DNA of 64,000 nt from DASPKX01 sp035627835. GTDB taxonomy: Bacteria; Verrucomicrobiota; Verrucomicrobiia; Limisphaerales; SXQI01. The notes beneath the pieces are model-generated. The model ran no database searches. It had not been told where the DNA came from and was given only the letters and a program-made list of their open reading frames with translations. Made by a program: the position numbers and the translations under genes. Shown here one piece after another: positions 1-8,791 of this stretch (position 1 is the first letter of the stretch; the number at the start of each line of letters is the position of its first letter). The DNA is taken from contig DASPKX010000069.1 in assembly GCA_035627835.1 (NCBI GenBank), positions 11,845 to 75,844 on the forward strand, in the 5' to 3' direction.

Positions 1-877
1 TCTTAAACATCGCGTGCCCGCTTTGCAGATTCGCCAGCACCGGCTCCTTCGGGATGTTATGCGCCAACTCCAACAACAGGTACCCCGAGTAACCATGCTT
101 CATCAACTCATCCAAAAAAGGCTCGAACTTCACCACACCTGTTCCGTATGGGACCGCTTCATGGCCGCCACCCACAGTTCGGTTATCCTTAAGATCCACG
201 TGCAGCGTGCGGGAATGGAAACGCTTCACCACCTCCATCAAATCCACGCCCGCCCCCACAAAATGCGCGGTGTCGAGGCAGAGGCCCACATTTGGCGAAT
301 CGATCTTGCTGAAGATTTCGTCATAATCACCAATATTCTCCAACACGTTGCTGGCGTGGTTCTCGACGAGGACGAGCATTCCCATCTCCTCAGCGGCCGG
401 TGCGAGTTCTTTTAGTGTGCCAATCACCGCCTCCAGGCCGCCATTTGTGCCTCGCTTCGATCCTGTGAACTTCACACGGCGCGCGCCCAGCCTCTTCGCT
501 GCTTCCATGCACCAGAGCTTGTGAGCCACATCCGGAGCTTTGCCGTCACCAAAGGCGCTCGCCTGGACGCAGATTGGGCGAATCCCCTGCTCCGCTGATC
601 GCTGGCGAATCCGCTCGATTCCGTCCAGCGTCAGGTTGCGCGGATACCAGGTGTTAAACTCCACGTTTTTTATTCCAAGCTGCGGGAGCATCCGAAAGCT
701 CGGCTCGAAATTTTTGTCTCCGAAGCCATCCATTGTAATGGTGGCGATCGCCACTTTGACACCCACTATTTCCTGGAGGTTTTTTGGTGTCCGAGCGGAC
801 GCTCCTCGTGCAGTGGTCGCGCCGAGGAGAGCTGCCCCAGCAGCAGCGGTGTGCGACAGGAAATCTCGTCGAGTCAT
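1..877 (-). CDS. Tat-exported sugar phosphate isomerase/epimerase-like protein (3' end missing)
   Basis: The reading frame opens at the ATG at 877 and runs off the left edge after 292 codons, so the C-terminus is missing. The N-terminus MTRRDFLSHTAAAAGAALL is a twin-arginine signal with an Ala-rich hydrophobic stretch. The body reads as a TIM barrel of the xylose-isomerase-like/AP-endonuclease-2 family: an early strand giving KNVEFNTWY, then GARRVKFTG, LVLVENHASN, and NVGLCLDTAHFVGAG followed by TLHVDLKD, which supply the usual Glu, Asp and His metal ligands. Such exported epimerase-like proteins are common in Verrucomicrobia and Planctomycetes next to sugar oxidoreductases. The substrate cannot be read from the sequence. 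Family assignment is strong, exact reaction unknown. Confidence 0.85.
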   Translation of the reverse strand, partial: MTRRDFLSHTAAAGAALLGATTARGASARTPKNLQEIVGVKVAIATITMDGFGDKNFEPSFRMLPQLGIKNVEFNTWYPRNLTLDGIERIRQRSAEQGIRPICVQASAFGDGKAPDVAHKLWCMEAAKRLGARRVKFTGSKRGTNGGLEAVIGTLKELAPAAEEMGMLVLVENHASNVLENIGDYDEIFSKIDSPNVGLCLDTAHFVGAGVDLMEVVKRFHSRTLHVDLKDNRTVGGGHEAVPYGTGVVKFEPFLDELMKHGYSGYLLLELAHNIPKEPVLANLQSGHAMFK

Positions 878-1027
878 ACTTCAAGTCGGGTCGTGCAATT
901 AAGCACAATTTGGAAGGCCTTCCGCAACCACTTCCGTGTGCGGGAGCATGGCCAGCTTCACCTCGCCAACCTGCGTGTGCGAACGGGCCCACGCCGGGGG
1001 ATCACTCCCCCGGCTCAGCCTATTTTC

Positions 1028-4000
1028 TTAAGGCTTTACCAACCGGAAGAATGCCTTGCTGCCCTGTGCTGGAACAGTGATGACACGGCTCGTTCCGCTG
1101 AGGGCCGGAGAGGCAGTGACGTCACTCCACCCCCCTGACAACTGACTCGTCATTTGCAGCTTGTAGCCTTCCGCCGCCGCAGGCCAAGCGATCTGAATCT
1201 GGTCCCCTTGCCGGGTTGCGCTCAGGCGAACCAGTGAAGGGTCAATGCCTGCGGGCGTGGTCCCGAAGTCGCGGAAGACGGCTGTCGCGGTCCGGTTGTC
1301 GCCATTGTTTTGAGGCGTCGCGCCAAGGCCCACATGCAGCGTTGGCGCCAGTCCGGGATTCACTGTCGTTTGCGCAAACTGAGTCCATGCCGAGCCATTC
1401 TCCGAACGATACGCTGTGAAAACATCGCCGGAGGCGCCACGCTGGCGGGCCAACCGAATCCAGGCATTTGGATAAGGCACCTCACGGCTGGTGTTGCTCC
1501 CCGGCCAGAGCGTGGTCGTTCCCGCCGCTTCGTTTCGAATCAAGGCCTGGTAATCATTGTCACCAATCCCAGTGCTCACCCCATCCTGCGTCGGCCCTCG
1601 CGGGGTGACCACCGCGGCGATCATCCGCGAGCCCGCGTCAAGGGTCTCACGCGCAATGATGCCAGCTTTGCTCAAGCGGTTAACCGCTTCCAGGGAAGCC
1701 ATGCGCACACGCAGGTCGAAGTCTCCAGTGACTTGCGTCGGAAGGAAGAAGAAGCTGTCAGCGCTCGCCCCGATCTCCGCCCCGTTCGCCTCCACATCGA
1801 AACTTCCATTGCCATACGCCACGGCTGCCCCAGGCGCGATGACATCGCCAATGTCCGTGGGGGTGACATTCACTTTCGCGCCGGTGATCTGGGTGTTCGC
1901 CGCCACCGCATTGTTCAACTGATCCTTCACATTCGACACTGTCACAGGGAACGAATTGCCAACTGGAGCAGAGAGCGTCAGGATCATACTCGAATTATCC
2001 GAACCCAGCCGCGCCTCGGTGGGAATCGTGCCGCCAACCCGATAGTTCGACGCTTCTGTCGCCGTCCCCTGGTCGAGCGGCTCGTTGAATAACAGCCCGA
2101 TGGTTAGCCCATCGAGCGTTCCAGCCGAACGAAGCATTGGGCCAGTGACATCACTGGTGGTGGTGAAGCTCCATTCTTCGGAAAATGATTGTGAGCCTGT
2201 GCTTTGGAATGTCACTCGGATCTTCTGTTGTGCTCCCGGCTGCAGCGCGGGGGTTGCAGTAATCCGCGCCCCGTCGGCAACAGCCTGGATGTTCGCCGAA
2301 CTGGTGATCTCCGCGCCGTTCAGGAAAACTTTAATGCTCCCGACCGAAACTGAGGAGCCGCGGTTTGCAATCTCGATGGCCAGTCCCGCGCTCACTGGGA
2401 CATTCACCGCATTCGGCGCAGGCTGGGCTGCTTTGACATACGGCCCCAGTTGTTGCGCCACCGGGACGAACAAAATGAAGTTCGGATGCAAACCGTTATT
2501 GGCGGTGACTGCGGTGAGCCGAAGCGTCTTCACTCCGGACAAGGAGATAGGCGCTGGCGCGCCCAGGGCATCGGTCAATGGCACGAAACGATATTTGCCG
2601 CCCGTTGGCGCCACCCGGAAGGAGCCGAGCACATTGGCTGACTGGTTGGGCTGGGTGCGATCGCCCGTCACCTCCGCAAGCGTTAGCTCGTTGGTGGCGC
2701 TGGCTGTGGTGCGCAAATACACCTGGTAGGCGCCAGCGGGAAAAGTGCGGGTGTAATTCACCCAATCACCAGCGGCTACAAACGAGAGATGGTAGTCGAG
2801 CACACGACCCGCGCCGCCCGCGGCCGCCACATACTTCTGGCGGGTTTCATCCGTGGCCGGCTGTGTGCCCACAACATCCGCACTCCGGTAGCGGTGATTC
2901 CCGGCGGGATCGGCCGCAGCCGTGCTGTCGTGAAAATCGACCTCCGCGGTTCCGATCTGCTCATAATACCCCGACCCGCTGCCCACGATGTTGCCGCTCA
3001 GATCTTCACCGGACGGGGGCGGGTTTTCAATAAATTGGCCGCTGCCGAAATTAAAATCTTCCGCTTCAATGTGGAACGCGCTCGCGGCAAACGTGTCGAA
3101 GCCGAATGCCTGGACTGTTTCGCGGCCGAGATTGTCTTTAACGCTGATCACCCCGCTGTAAGCCATGTTGGCCTGAAGCCCGGAAAGGCTGGCGGCGCGC
3201 GCGGTCGCGCTGCCACTGATGGCCAACTGGCTGGAAACATCCTGCCCGTTCAGCGTCACTTTAATGTCGTCGGCAGAGATGCTGTTTGGAGCCGCCGTCG
3301 TCGCGGTGAAGGTGAAGCCCGCATTTGCGTTCACAAAGAGCGATTGATCGGCCGGGGCCAAGCCCGTTATCTGGGGCGGCAAGTCCGCCAGGCTGGAGCG
3401 GGTCCAGTTAATCGCCGCATCCAGGAGCTTCACGCCCGATTCATTCAGGAGCGGCAGGATTGCGCCATGCGTGAAGATGAAACTGCGTTTGGCCGGGGCG
3501 ACCAGGCCGGCCATTTGGGCTCCTTTTTCGTAACCGAAAAGGGCCGCCCGCGTGGCCGGCTGGTTGGCGGGGGGATCACCCGCCAGCGTGGCGACCACCA
3601 CGGCGGAAGCCGCTGGGTTGCCCCACCCGGTTTGGGCGGCGCCCTCCACGATTGCGATTTCGCCCGCCGGCAATCCTCCAGCCAGCGGGTGATCCGCGCG
3701 CACTATGTTCAGCGCGCTCGTGGCGCCGCCGCCCAGCCCGAACCCCGTCGCCGTGTTCTCCGCCCCCGCCACCATCAACATGTCGTCGAGGATAAACGGC
3801 TCGATGACCACGACACCCACTTCCACATTCCGGAACTTGGTGTTCACCGCGCCCGACGAAACGGACTCGGAAATCACTACCAATTGTTTTCCGGCAGCAT
3901 CGGCCGCGGAGCTTGAGGCCGCGGCAATTGCCTGCACATTGAACCCCGCTGCGACCAGGCGCTCTTGCAGGATGGCGTCGGAGGCGTTGAGTGGGACGCC

Positions 4001-4156
4001 CGAGACCACGAGCAGCGCGTCAGCGGCGAACCCCTTCCCCGCGGACAGCGCGAGCGCGAGCAGCATCAGCAATTTCAGGCGTGTGAACAGCGCCAACAAG
4101 CCAGTAGGGCAGGCTGCGGGCGCAACAGGACAGTGGTTCCGGTGATGTGGTTTCAT
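1028..4156 (-). CDS. Large secreted protein with CBM6-like and Ig-like domains
   Basis: 1042 residues with a long N-region followed by a hydrophobic stretch (LLMLLALALSAGKGFAAD), read as a Sec signal peptide. A first segment (about 45-250) has a Rossmann-like alternation and may be ThuA- or GATase-like. Next come an Ig-like/Big_5-type repeat (about 265-360), a region starting FHIEAEDFNFGSG (about 365-565) that resembles carbohydrate-binding module 6, further fibronectin/Ig-like repeats, and a LamG-like or DUF1349-like region around 790-960. The C-terminus ends KAFFRLVKP, a tail seen on many secreted Verrucomicrobial proteins. No catalytic motif is evident. It follows the LuxR-type regulator by 93 bases, with a palindrome in the gap, so it may be a target of that two-component system. 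Probably polysaccharide-binding at the cell surface; this is inferred. Confidence 0.7.
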   Translation of the reverse strand: MKPHHRNHCPVAPAACPTGLLALFTRLKLLMLLALALSAGKGFAADALLVVSGVPLNASDAILQERLVAAGFNVQAIAAASSSAADAAGKQLVVISESVSSGAVNTKFRNVEVGVVVIEPFILDDMLMVAGAENTATGFGLGGGATSALNIVRADHPLAGGLPAGEIAIVEGAAQTGWGNPAASAVVVATLAGDPPANQPATRAALFGYEKGAQMAGLVAPAKRSFIFTHGAILPLLNESGVKLLDAAINWTRSSLADLPPQITGLAPADQSLFVNANAGFTFTATTAAPNSISADDIKVTLNGQDVSSQLAISGSATARAASLSGLQANMAYSGVISVKDNLGRETVQAFGFDTFAASAFHIEAEDFNFGSGQFIENPPPSGEDLSGNIVGSGSGYYEQIGTAEVDFHDSTAAADPAGNHRYRSADVVGTQPATDETRQKYVAAAGGAGRVLDYHLSFVAAGDWVNYTRTFPAGAYQVYLRTTASATNELTLAEVTGDRTQPNQSANVLGSFRVAPTGGKYRFVPLTDALGAPAPISLSGVKTLRLTAVTANNGLHPNFILFVPVAQQLGPYVKAAQPAPNAVNVPVSAGLAIEIANRGSSVSVGSIKVFLNGAEITSSANIQAVADGARITATPALQPGAQQKIRVTFQSTGSQSFSEEWSFTTTSDVTGPMLRSAGTLDGLTIGLLFNEPLDQGTATEASNYRVGGTIPTEARLGSDNSSMILTLSAPVGNSFPVTVSNVKDQLNNAVAANTQITGAKVNVTPTDIGDVIAPGAAVAYGNGSFDVEANGAEIGASADSFFFLPTQVTGDFDLRVRMASLEAVNRLSKAGIIARETLDAGSRMIAAVVTPRGPTQDGVSTGIGDNDYQALIRNEAAGTTTLWPGSNTSREVPYPNAWIRLARQRGASGDVFTAYRSENGSAWTQFAQTTVNPGLAPTLHVGLGATPQNNGDNRTATAVFRDFGTTPAGIDPSLVRLSATRQGDQIQIAWPAAAEGYKLQMTSQLSGGWSDVTASPALSGTSRVITVPAQGSKAFFRLVKP

Positions 4157-4179
4157 GTGAGCGCCACATCTTTAACCAG

Positions 4180-4194
4180 CGCGCCACTGGCGCG
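4180..4194. promoter_or_regulatory. Short GC palindrome upstream of the secreted-protein gene
   Basis: CGCGCCA-C-TGGCGCG is a perfect 7-bp inverted repeat around a single base. It lies 23 bases before the ATG at 4156 of the minus-strand secreted-protein gene. The one-base centre makes an RNA hairpin unlikely in that exact form, so a protein-binding half-site pair is the simpler reading, but GC-rich palindromes also arise by chance. Confidence 0.25.
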
Positions 4195-4222
4195 TCATCC
4201 TGTCCAATGGCGTGAGGCCGCG

Positions 4223-4240
4223 CCCATACTTTGGTATAGG
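4223..4240. promoter_or_regulatory. Candidate response-regulator operator (ATAC-N4-GTAT)
   Basis: On the plus strand the site reads CCCATACTTTGGTATAGG, an imperfect 18-bp palindrome with core ATAC-TTTG-GTAT and one mismatched outer pair. It sits in the 93-base gap between the end of the NarL/LuxR-type regulator (4250) and the start of the secreted-protein gene (4156), about 70 bases before that start codon. Regulators of this family often bind short inverted TAC/GTA-type repeats. Adjacency makes this a reasonable operator candidate for the neighbouring regulator; binding is inferred only. Confidence 0.4.
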
Positions 4241-4249
4241 AGCGTCCCT

Positions 4250-4891
4250 CTACACCGCCGAATCGAGTGAGACAATCCCGCGGCGCAGCGCCATGGTGAC
4301 TGCGTTCGTGCGGTCGTGAACCCCAAGCTTTTCGAGGACGTGCCCCACATGAAGTTTCACCGTGACCTCGCTGATGGCGAGGCTGGAGGCGATTTCTTTG
4401 TTGCTCTGGCCGGCCACGATCAGGCGCAGGACTTCCAACTCTCGCTGCGTGAGGTTTGGCCGTGTCACCTGCATCGCGATGCGGCTCGCGATCTCCGGTG
4501 TCAGGTAGCTTCCCCCGGCGGCAACAGTGCGAATGGCCTGCAGCAAACCGTCGCGGCCAATCGTTTTCGGGATGTACCCTTTGGCTCCGGCTTGCAGCGC
4601 CCGCAGAATTTCATCATCGCCCTGGTAGGTCGAGAGTATCAGGACTCGTGACTCGGGATCGATATGGCCCAGTTCAGCCGCGAGCTTGCCGCCGTCCCCG
4701 TCCGGCAGGCGCATGTCGGAGAGCACGAGGTTTGGCCGGCATTGCTGATAAATGTCCACGGCCTGTCGCACGGTTCCAGCCTCCCCTGCGACACTGAAAT
4801 CGCCCTCCAGATGGAGCGAGGCAATCAAGCCGACGCGCACCACGAAATGATCATCAACAACGAGAATCTTTATTTTGCTCCGTGCGCTCAT
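4250..4891 (-). CDS. NarL/LuxR-family response regulator
   Basis: 213 residues from the ATG at 4891, starting MSARSKIKILVVDDHF. The frame is open further upstream, but that part overlaps the kinase gene and looks non-coding. Residues about 7-125 are a canonical receiver: the acidic pair in VVDDH, the phosphoacceptor Asp in LVLSDMRLPDGDG, Thr-equivalent Ser in ILSTYQG, and Lys in GYIPKTIG. Residues about 145-210 are a LuxR-type helix-turn-helix (LTQRELEVLRLIVAGQSNKE, then VTVKLHVGHVLEKLGV). Its ATG overlaps the TGA of the upstream sensor kinase as ATGA, so the two are translationally coupled and are almost certainly cognate partners. The palindrome just downstream at 4223-4240 is a candidate binding site. 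Confidence 0.95.
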   Translation of the reverse strand: MSARSKIKILVVDDHFVVRVGLIASLHLEGDFSVAGEAGTVRQAVDIYQQCRPNLVLSDMRLPDGDGGKLAAELGHIDPESRVLILSTYQGDDEILRALQAGAKGYIPKTIGRDGLLQAIRTVAAGGSYLTPEIASRIAMQVTRPNLTQRELEVLRLIVAGQSNKEIASSLAISEVTVKLHVGHVLEKLGVHDRTNAVTMALRRGIVSLDSAV

Positions 4892-7800
4892 GGTGACACC
4901 TGCTCCAGGGGTTTGGATGGGTTGATGCGGTGGGCTTGTAGAGGGACATCCAACTGAACGCAAGCGCCGCCAGCCGGCAAATTGGAGCATAGCAGCCGAG
5001 CGCCCATCAATGCGGCCCGTTCCTGCATGCCTGCCAGGCCATAGTGCCCTTCCGCAGCCGAAGGCTTGCGCTCAGGGAAGCCACGCCCGTCATCTTCCAC
5101 CCTGAGGCGGAGTTGGCTGGGGGTATACGCCAGGGTGAGACAGATGGCCGATGGTTTGCCGTGGCGAAGCGCGTTGGTGAGAGCCTCCTGCGCGACCCTG
5201 AAGATATGGTTCTCCAAATCTCGCGAGAGTTTGCGTTCATCACCATCCAGGTGAATGGATATGCGCGGCTTGCCGTCAGGAGCCAATTCCGTCGCCAGCC
5301 TTTGCAAAGCTTCGCTGAGGGTGAGCCCTTCGCGCTCCGGGGAGCGAAGATCCATAACCGAGCGCTGCGCTTCGTCCATGCTATGCTGGATCATCCTGGA
5401 AGCGCTATCCAACCATTTGCGCGCGGCCTCCGGGCCGTCGGACAAGGTGGCCTTTGCCAGGTCGAGCTGGAGGGAAACACCGACGAGGCCTTGCTCCAGC
5501 GTGTCGTGAAGCTCGCGCGCAATGCGCTGCCTTTCAGCAAGCACCATGTCGTATTGCCTCCTCACCCGGCGCAGACGCAGCCGATGGGCTGTGAGAGCCG
5601 CGAGGCCGAGCAGGGCGATAACGGACCCGAGGAAAAACTTCGACTCGTAAAAATGCGGAGCCTGCGAAAACCCGAGGGTTGCCGGCTTGGGATTCCAAAG
5701 CCCATCTTCATTGCAAGCGGTCACCTCAAAGCGGTACTCGCCCGCAGGAAGGTTAAGGTATTGAGCCGTGCGCATGGCGCCGACGCTTTCCGTCCATCCT
5801 TCGTTCAGACCAACGAGCCGATAGCGGAATCGGACACGCGAGGGCACACGATACGAAAGCGCAGTGAAATCGACGCGCACCTGCTGGGCGCGAGGTGGAA
5901 AAGCATTAGCTTGGCTCGGCTCAAAGGACTCGCCGTCCAGGTGGACTTCTTCGATGCGCACCGGAGGGATCACGGTGTTTGTGCGGAGCTGGTTTGGATC
6001 AACAACGGCAACACCTTTGATGGTGGCAAACCAGAGCCGCCCATCCCTCGTGCGAATGCCTGCGGGAAAACCAACGCGCTCGCCCTGGCTGCTTTTCATG
6101 CCATCGAACGTGCTGTAATGGCGGCACTCCAGCGAAGCCGCCTCCCCTCGATCCAATTTCTCGAAGCTCGCCTTGGACACTTTGAAGAGGCCCTTGCTGC
6201 AGCTCATCCAGAGGTTCTCGTGATCATCCTCGAGAATGGCGAAAATCTCGTCATTGAAGAGGCCCTCCCGCGAAGTGTACCGCTGCACAACGCCGTTGTG
6301 CAGGCGCGTTACGCCGTGACCGCGTGAGCCGACCCAAATCACCCCTTGGGCGTCGGAATGCAAAGCGAGGATGTCGCTGATGCGTTCCCCTCCAGCATCG
6401 AAAACTTCGTGGAAACGCGGCCCCTCCTCGCGCCACAAGCCATCCCCTGCCGCCCACAGCCGGCCCTGCTGGTCTTCGTGCAGGCAAGTGATTGAGGAGG
6501 CGCGCAGCCCTTCCTTCTCGGAAAAGCGCTCGAACCTGCCATCACGGTAACGGCTAAGAGCGCCATGGGCAGCCAGCCATAAATCTCCGTTGCGCCGGGC
6601 TAAAGCGGCGTGAACATCCGCCGCAGGAAGCCCGGGTTGCGCCCGAAACACCGTTGTTTCACGCGCCGTGTGGCGAAGCAGTATGTCAAAGGTAGTCCCG
6701 ATCCAGATTGCGCCATCGGGCGTTTGCGCGAGGGCTCCGCCATAATCGGATGGGAAGCCCTTGGCCCGGGTGAAGGTTTCCACCGCGCCCTGGCTCCAGC
6801 GGTTCAACCCGCCGCTATCGGTGCCAATCCAAACCGCCCCCGCATCGTCTTCCAGAAGTGAAATGGCGAAGTTGCTGCTTAGGCCTTCGGAGACGCTCAG
6901 CGGCTCGACAACCCCTTCCATCAAACGGTTGACGCCGCCCCCGCGGGTGGCAATCCAGAGGGAGCCTTCCATGTCTTCGGCGAGGCGGTAAACGAAGTTA
7001 TCCGAGAGGCCCTCAGCGGTGGTGAGTTTTTCGAATCGGCCATCGCGGTGGCGGGCGAGCCCACCCCAGGTGGCTATCCAAAAGCTGCCATCCCGGTCGG
7101 TGAGGAATTGGCGGATGTGGCTGCTGGGAAGCCCATCCGCTTCCGTGAACTTCTCCAGCTTGGAGTTGTGGAATCGAAAAAGGCCCTCAATCGTTCCGAT
7201 CCAGCAAGCGCCCTCGGGGGAGGTGTGAATGGCGCGAACCCATTGCATGGGCGTCCCCCCGGTCAGATCGGCTTTGCGCAGCGCGCCATTCGCCAATTCG
7301 TAAACCCCATCATCACACGCGCAGAGCAATCGGCCATTGGGATCTTCGTAAATATGGTAGGTGTTGCTGGTGGGGACTTTGGGAATCAGGGTGAATCGGC
7401 CGTTGTGGAAGCGAAAAACTCCCGCGTATGCCGCCACCCAAACATTCCCTGCGCGGTCCTCGAAAATCGCCCGTGCGTTCGAACTGGTGAAGCCGCGCTC
7501 CGGCCCAAAACGCTCGAACTTGCCATCCCGGTAACGGACCACCCCGCCCCGGTCCAGGCCTGCCCAAAGACTGCCATCGCGGCTTTCGCACAGTGAGCGA
7601 ACGTACGCGCCGCCCTCGAATGCGGGAACATTCCTGGGGTCGAAGCTGGTGAACTTCACTCCATCAAACCGCGCCAAACCATATTGAGTGCCGAACCATA
7701 GATAGCCATCGCGCGTCTGGAGAATGGCTTCAACGGAGTTCTGCGGGAGCCCATCACGATCTTGCCAACTATCCTGGATGAACTGGGTGAGCGCTTTGCG

Positions 7801-7917
7801 CGGGCTGAGCGCAACGGTCTCGAGAAGAGCGGCGCGGCTGAGAAACAGGATCGTAACGAGGCCAAGCAGCCTCTTAGCAAGAAAGTGCGCTTTGACGAGA
7901 TGAAGCAGGTCGCTCAT
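4888..7917 (-). CDS. Beta-propeller (Reg_prop/Y_Y_Y) sensor histidine kinase, HisKA_3 type
   Basis: 1009 residues. The N-terminus holds a hydrophobic segment (about 13-35) that exports a very long periplasmic region. Residues about 45-640 contain repeated WIGT, LWFGT, SLWIATRGG and VWVAA-type blades of two-component-regulator propeller repeats, followed by a Y_Y_Y domain (about 660-745, FRYRLVGLNEGW) and one transmembrane helix (about 750-770). The kinase core has the HisKA_3 box RIARELHDTLEQG with phosphoacceptor His804 and an ATPase with EALTNALRHG and EDDGRGF. This is the NarX-like layout found in BACON/hybrid-type polysaccharide sensors of Bacteroidetes, Verrucomicrobia and Planctomycetes; here the kinase and regulator are separate but overlap by ATGA. 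A saccharide or related ligand is likely but not proven. Confidence 0.93.
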   Translation of the reverse strand: MSDLLHLVKAHFLAKRLLGLVTILFLSRAALLETVALSPRKALTQFIQDSWQDRDGLPQNSVEAILQTRDGYLWFGTQYGLARFDGVKFTSFDPRNVPAFEGGAYVRSLCESRDGSLWAGLDRGGVVRYRDGKFERFGPERGFTSSNARAIFEDRAGNVWVAAYAGVFRFHNGRFTLIPKVPTSNTYHIYEDPNGRLLCACDDGVYELANGALRKADLTGGTPMQWVRAIHTSPEGACWIGTIEGLFRFHNSKLEKFTEADGLPSSHIRQFLTDRDGSFWIATWGGLARHRDGRFEKLTTAEGLSDNFVYRLAEDMEGSLWIATRGGGVNRLMEGVVEPLSVSEGLSSNFAISLLEDDAGAVWIGTDSGGLNRWSQGAVETFTRAKGFPSDYGGALAQTPDGAIWIGTTFDILLRHTARETTVFRAQPGLPAADVHAALARRNGDLWLAAHGALSRYRDGRFERFSEKEGLRASSITCLHEDQQGRLWAAGDGLWREEGPRFHEVFDAGGERISDILALHSDAQGVIWVGSRGHGVTRLHNGVVQRYTSREGLFNDEIFAILEDDHENLWMSCSKGLFKVSKASFEKLDRGEAASLECRHYSTFDGMKSSQGERVGFPAGIRTRDGRLWFATIKGVAVVDPNQLRTNTVIPPVRIEEVHLDGESFEPSQANAFPPRAQQVRVDFTALSYRVPSRVRFRYRLVGLNEGWTESVGAMRTAQYLNLPAGEYRFEVTACNEDGLWNPKPATLGFSQAPHFYESKFFLGSVIALLGLAALTAHRLRLRRVRRQYDMVLAERQRIARELHDTLEQGLVGVSLQLDLAKATLSDGPEAARKWLDSASRMIQHSMDEAQRSVMDLRSPEREGLTLSEALQRLATELAPDGKPRISIHLDGDERKLSRDLENHIFRVAQEALTNALRHGKPSAICLTLAYTPSQLRLRVEDDGRGFPERKPSAAEGHYGLAGMQERAALMGARLLCSNLPAGGACVQLDVPLQAHRINPSKPLEQVSP

Positions 7918-8140
7918 GTCATGTCATAAATGCCGGCTCTCGCTATAGTGGCGGTTGGGATTGCCGATTCTTCCGCTGCGGCAAGCGCCCGATCAAGCCC
8001 AGAAATCGAATGGCGAACGAACTCATGCAAGGGGCGCAGACCACTGCTGATGCGCTTCATCGCCCCTTTCCCTTCTTGGACGCTCTGGCGCGCCGCAGCT
8101 GCCTCTTCCCAACCCGCGCCACCCAAGGCACCGTTTCCCC

Positions 8141-8722
8141 GTGAAACGACTCTGCGTCTTCTGCGGCTCCAATCCTGGCTTTAATCCCGCATATCGTGAG
8201 GCAGCCACCGCTCTCGGCTCCCTCCTCGCTGAGCGGCATATCGAACTCGTATTCGGCGGCGGCCACATCGGCCTGATGGGCGCCGTCGCGGATGCCGTCC
8301 TACGCGCAGGCGGTCACGTCATCGGGGTGATCCCGCATGCTCTTGTGGCGCGTGAACTGGCTCACACTGGCATCCAGGATCTGCGCGCGGTGAACTCAAT
8401 GCACGAGCGCAAAGCCTTGATGGCCGAGCTTTCCGATGGCTTTATTGCCCTTCCTGGCGGCTACGGAACATTTGAAGAATTCTTTGAAATCATCACGTGG
8501 GGCCAATTGGGCATCCACCACAAACCGTGCGGCCTTTTGAATATCCAAGGTTATTACACTCCCCTGCTCCAATTAGTTGAGATGGGCGTGAAAGAAGGCT
8601 TCATCCCCGAAAGCCATCGGGAACTGGTGCTCGTGGAAAGTACCCCGACAGGTCTTCTCGAAAAGATGCAAGGCTACCACTCGCCCGCCACCGCGAAATG
8701 GATGGGCCTGTCGCAAACCTGA
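8141..8722 (+). CDS. LOG-family (TIGR00730) Rossmann-fold nucleotide phosphoribohydrolase
   Basis: 193 residues from a GTG start; no in-frame ATG precedes the conserved KRLCVFCGSNPG. Family motifs are all present: VFGGGHIGLMGAVADA, SMHERKALMAELSDGFIALPGG and PGGYGTFEEFFE, which form the nucleotide-binding and catalytic site (Arg and Glu of the PGGxGTxxE motif). Proteins of this family cleave cytokinin riboside 5'-monophosphates or related AMP-type nucleotides; in bacteria the physiological substrate is often simply nucleotide monophosphates. Length matches the family (about 190). It stands alone: the neighbour on each side is on the opposite strand, and a hairpin follows 16 bases after the stop codon. 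Confidence 0.92.
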   Translation: MKRLCVFCGSNPGFNPAYREAATALGSLLAERHIELVFGGGHIGLMGAVADAVLRAGGHVIGVIPHALVARELAHTGIQDLRAVNSMHERKALMAELSDGFIALPGGYGTFEEFFEIITWGQLGIHHKPCGLLNIQGYYTPLLQLVEMGVKEGFIPESHRELVLVESTPTGLLEKMQGYHSPATAKWMGLSQT

Positions 8723-8738
8723 GCCCGGAGTAAAGAAA

Positions 8739-8766
8739 ACGCCCGCTCCAGTGAAGGAGCGGGCGT
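8739..8766 (-). terminator. Rho-independent terminator, minus strand (possibly bidirectional)
   Basis: ACGCCCGCTCC-AGTGAA-GGAGCGGGCGT is a perfect 11-bp stem with a 6-base loop. Read on the minus strand it is followed by TTTTCTTT, so it terminates the LamG gene whose stop codon is at 8792. It also lies 16 bases after the plus-strand LOG gene, but there is no T-run on that side, so its effect there is uncertain. Confidence 0.85.
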
Positions 8767-8791
8767 TGTGCAACTTAACCTATGCAGTGAA

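Noticed and set aside
7914..8126. 70-codon minus-strand frame whose stop overlaps the propeller-kinase ATG
   Set aside because: The overlap looks like coupling, but the product is an Ala/Arg/Ser string without family features and it may be only an open frame in a GC-rich leader.
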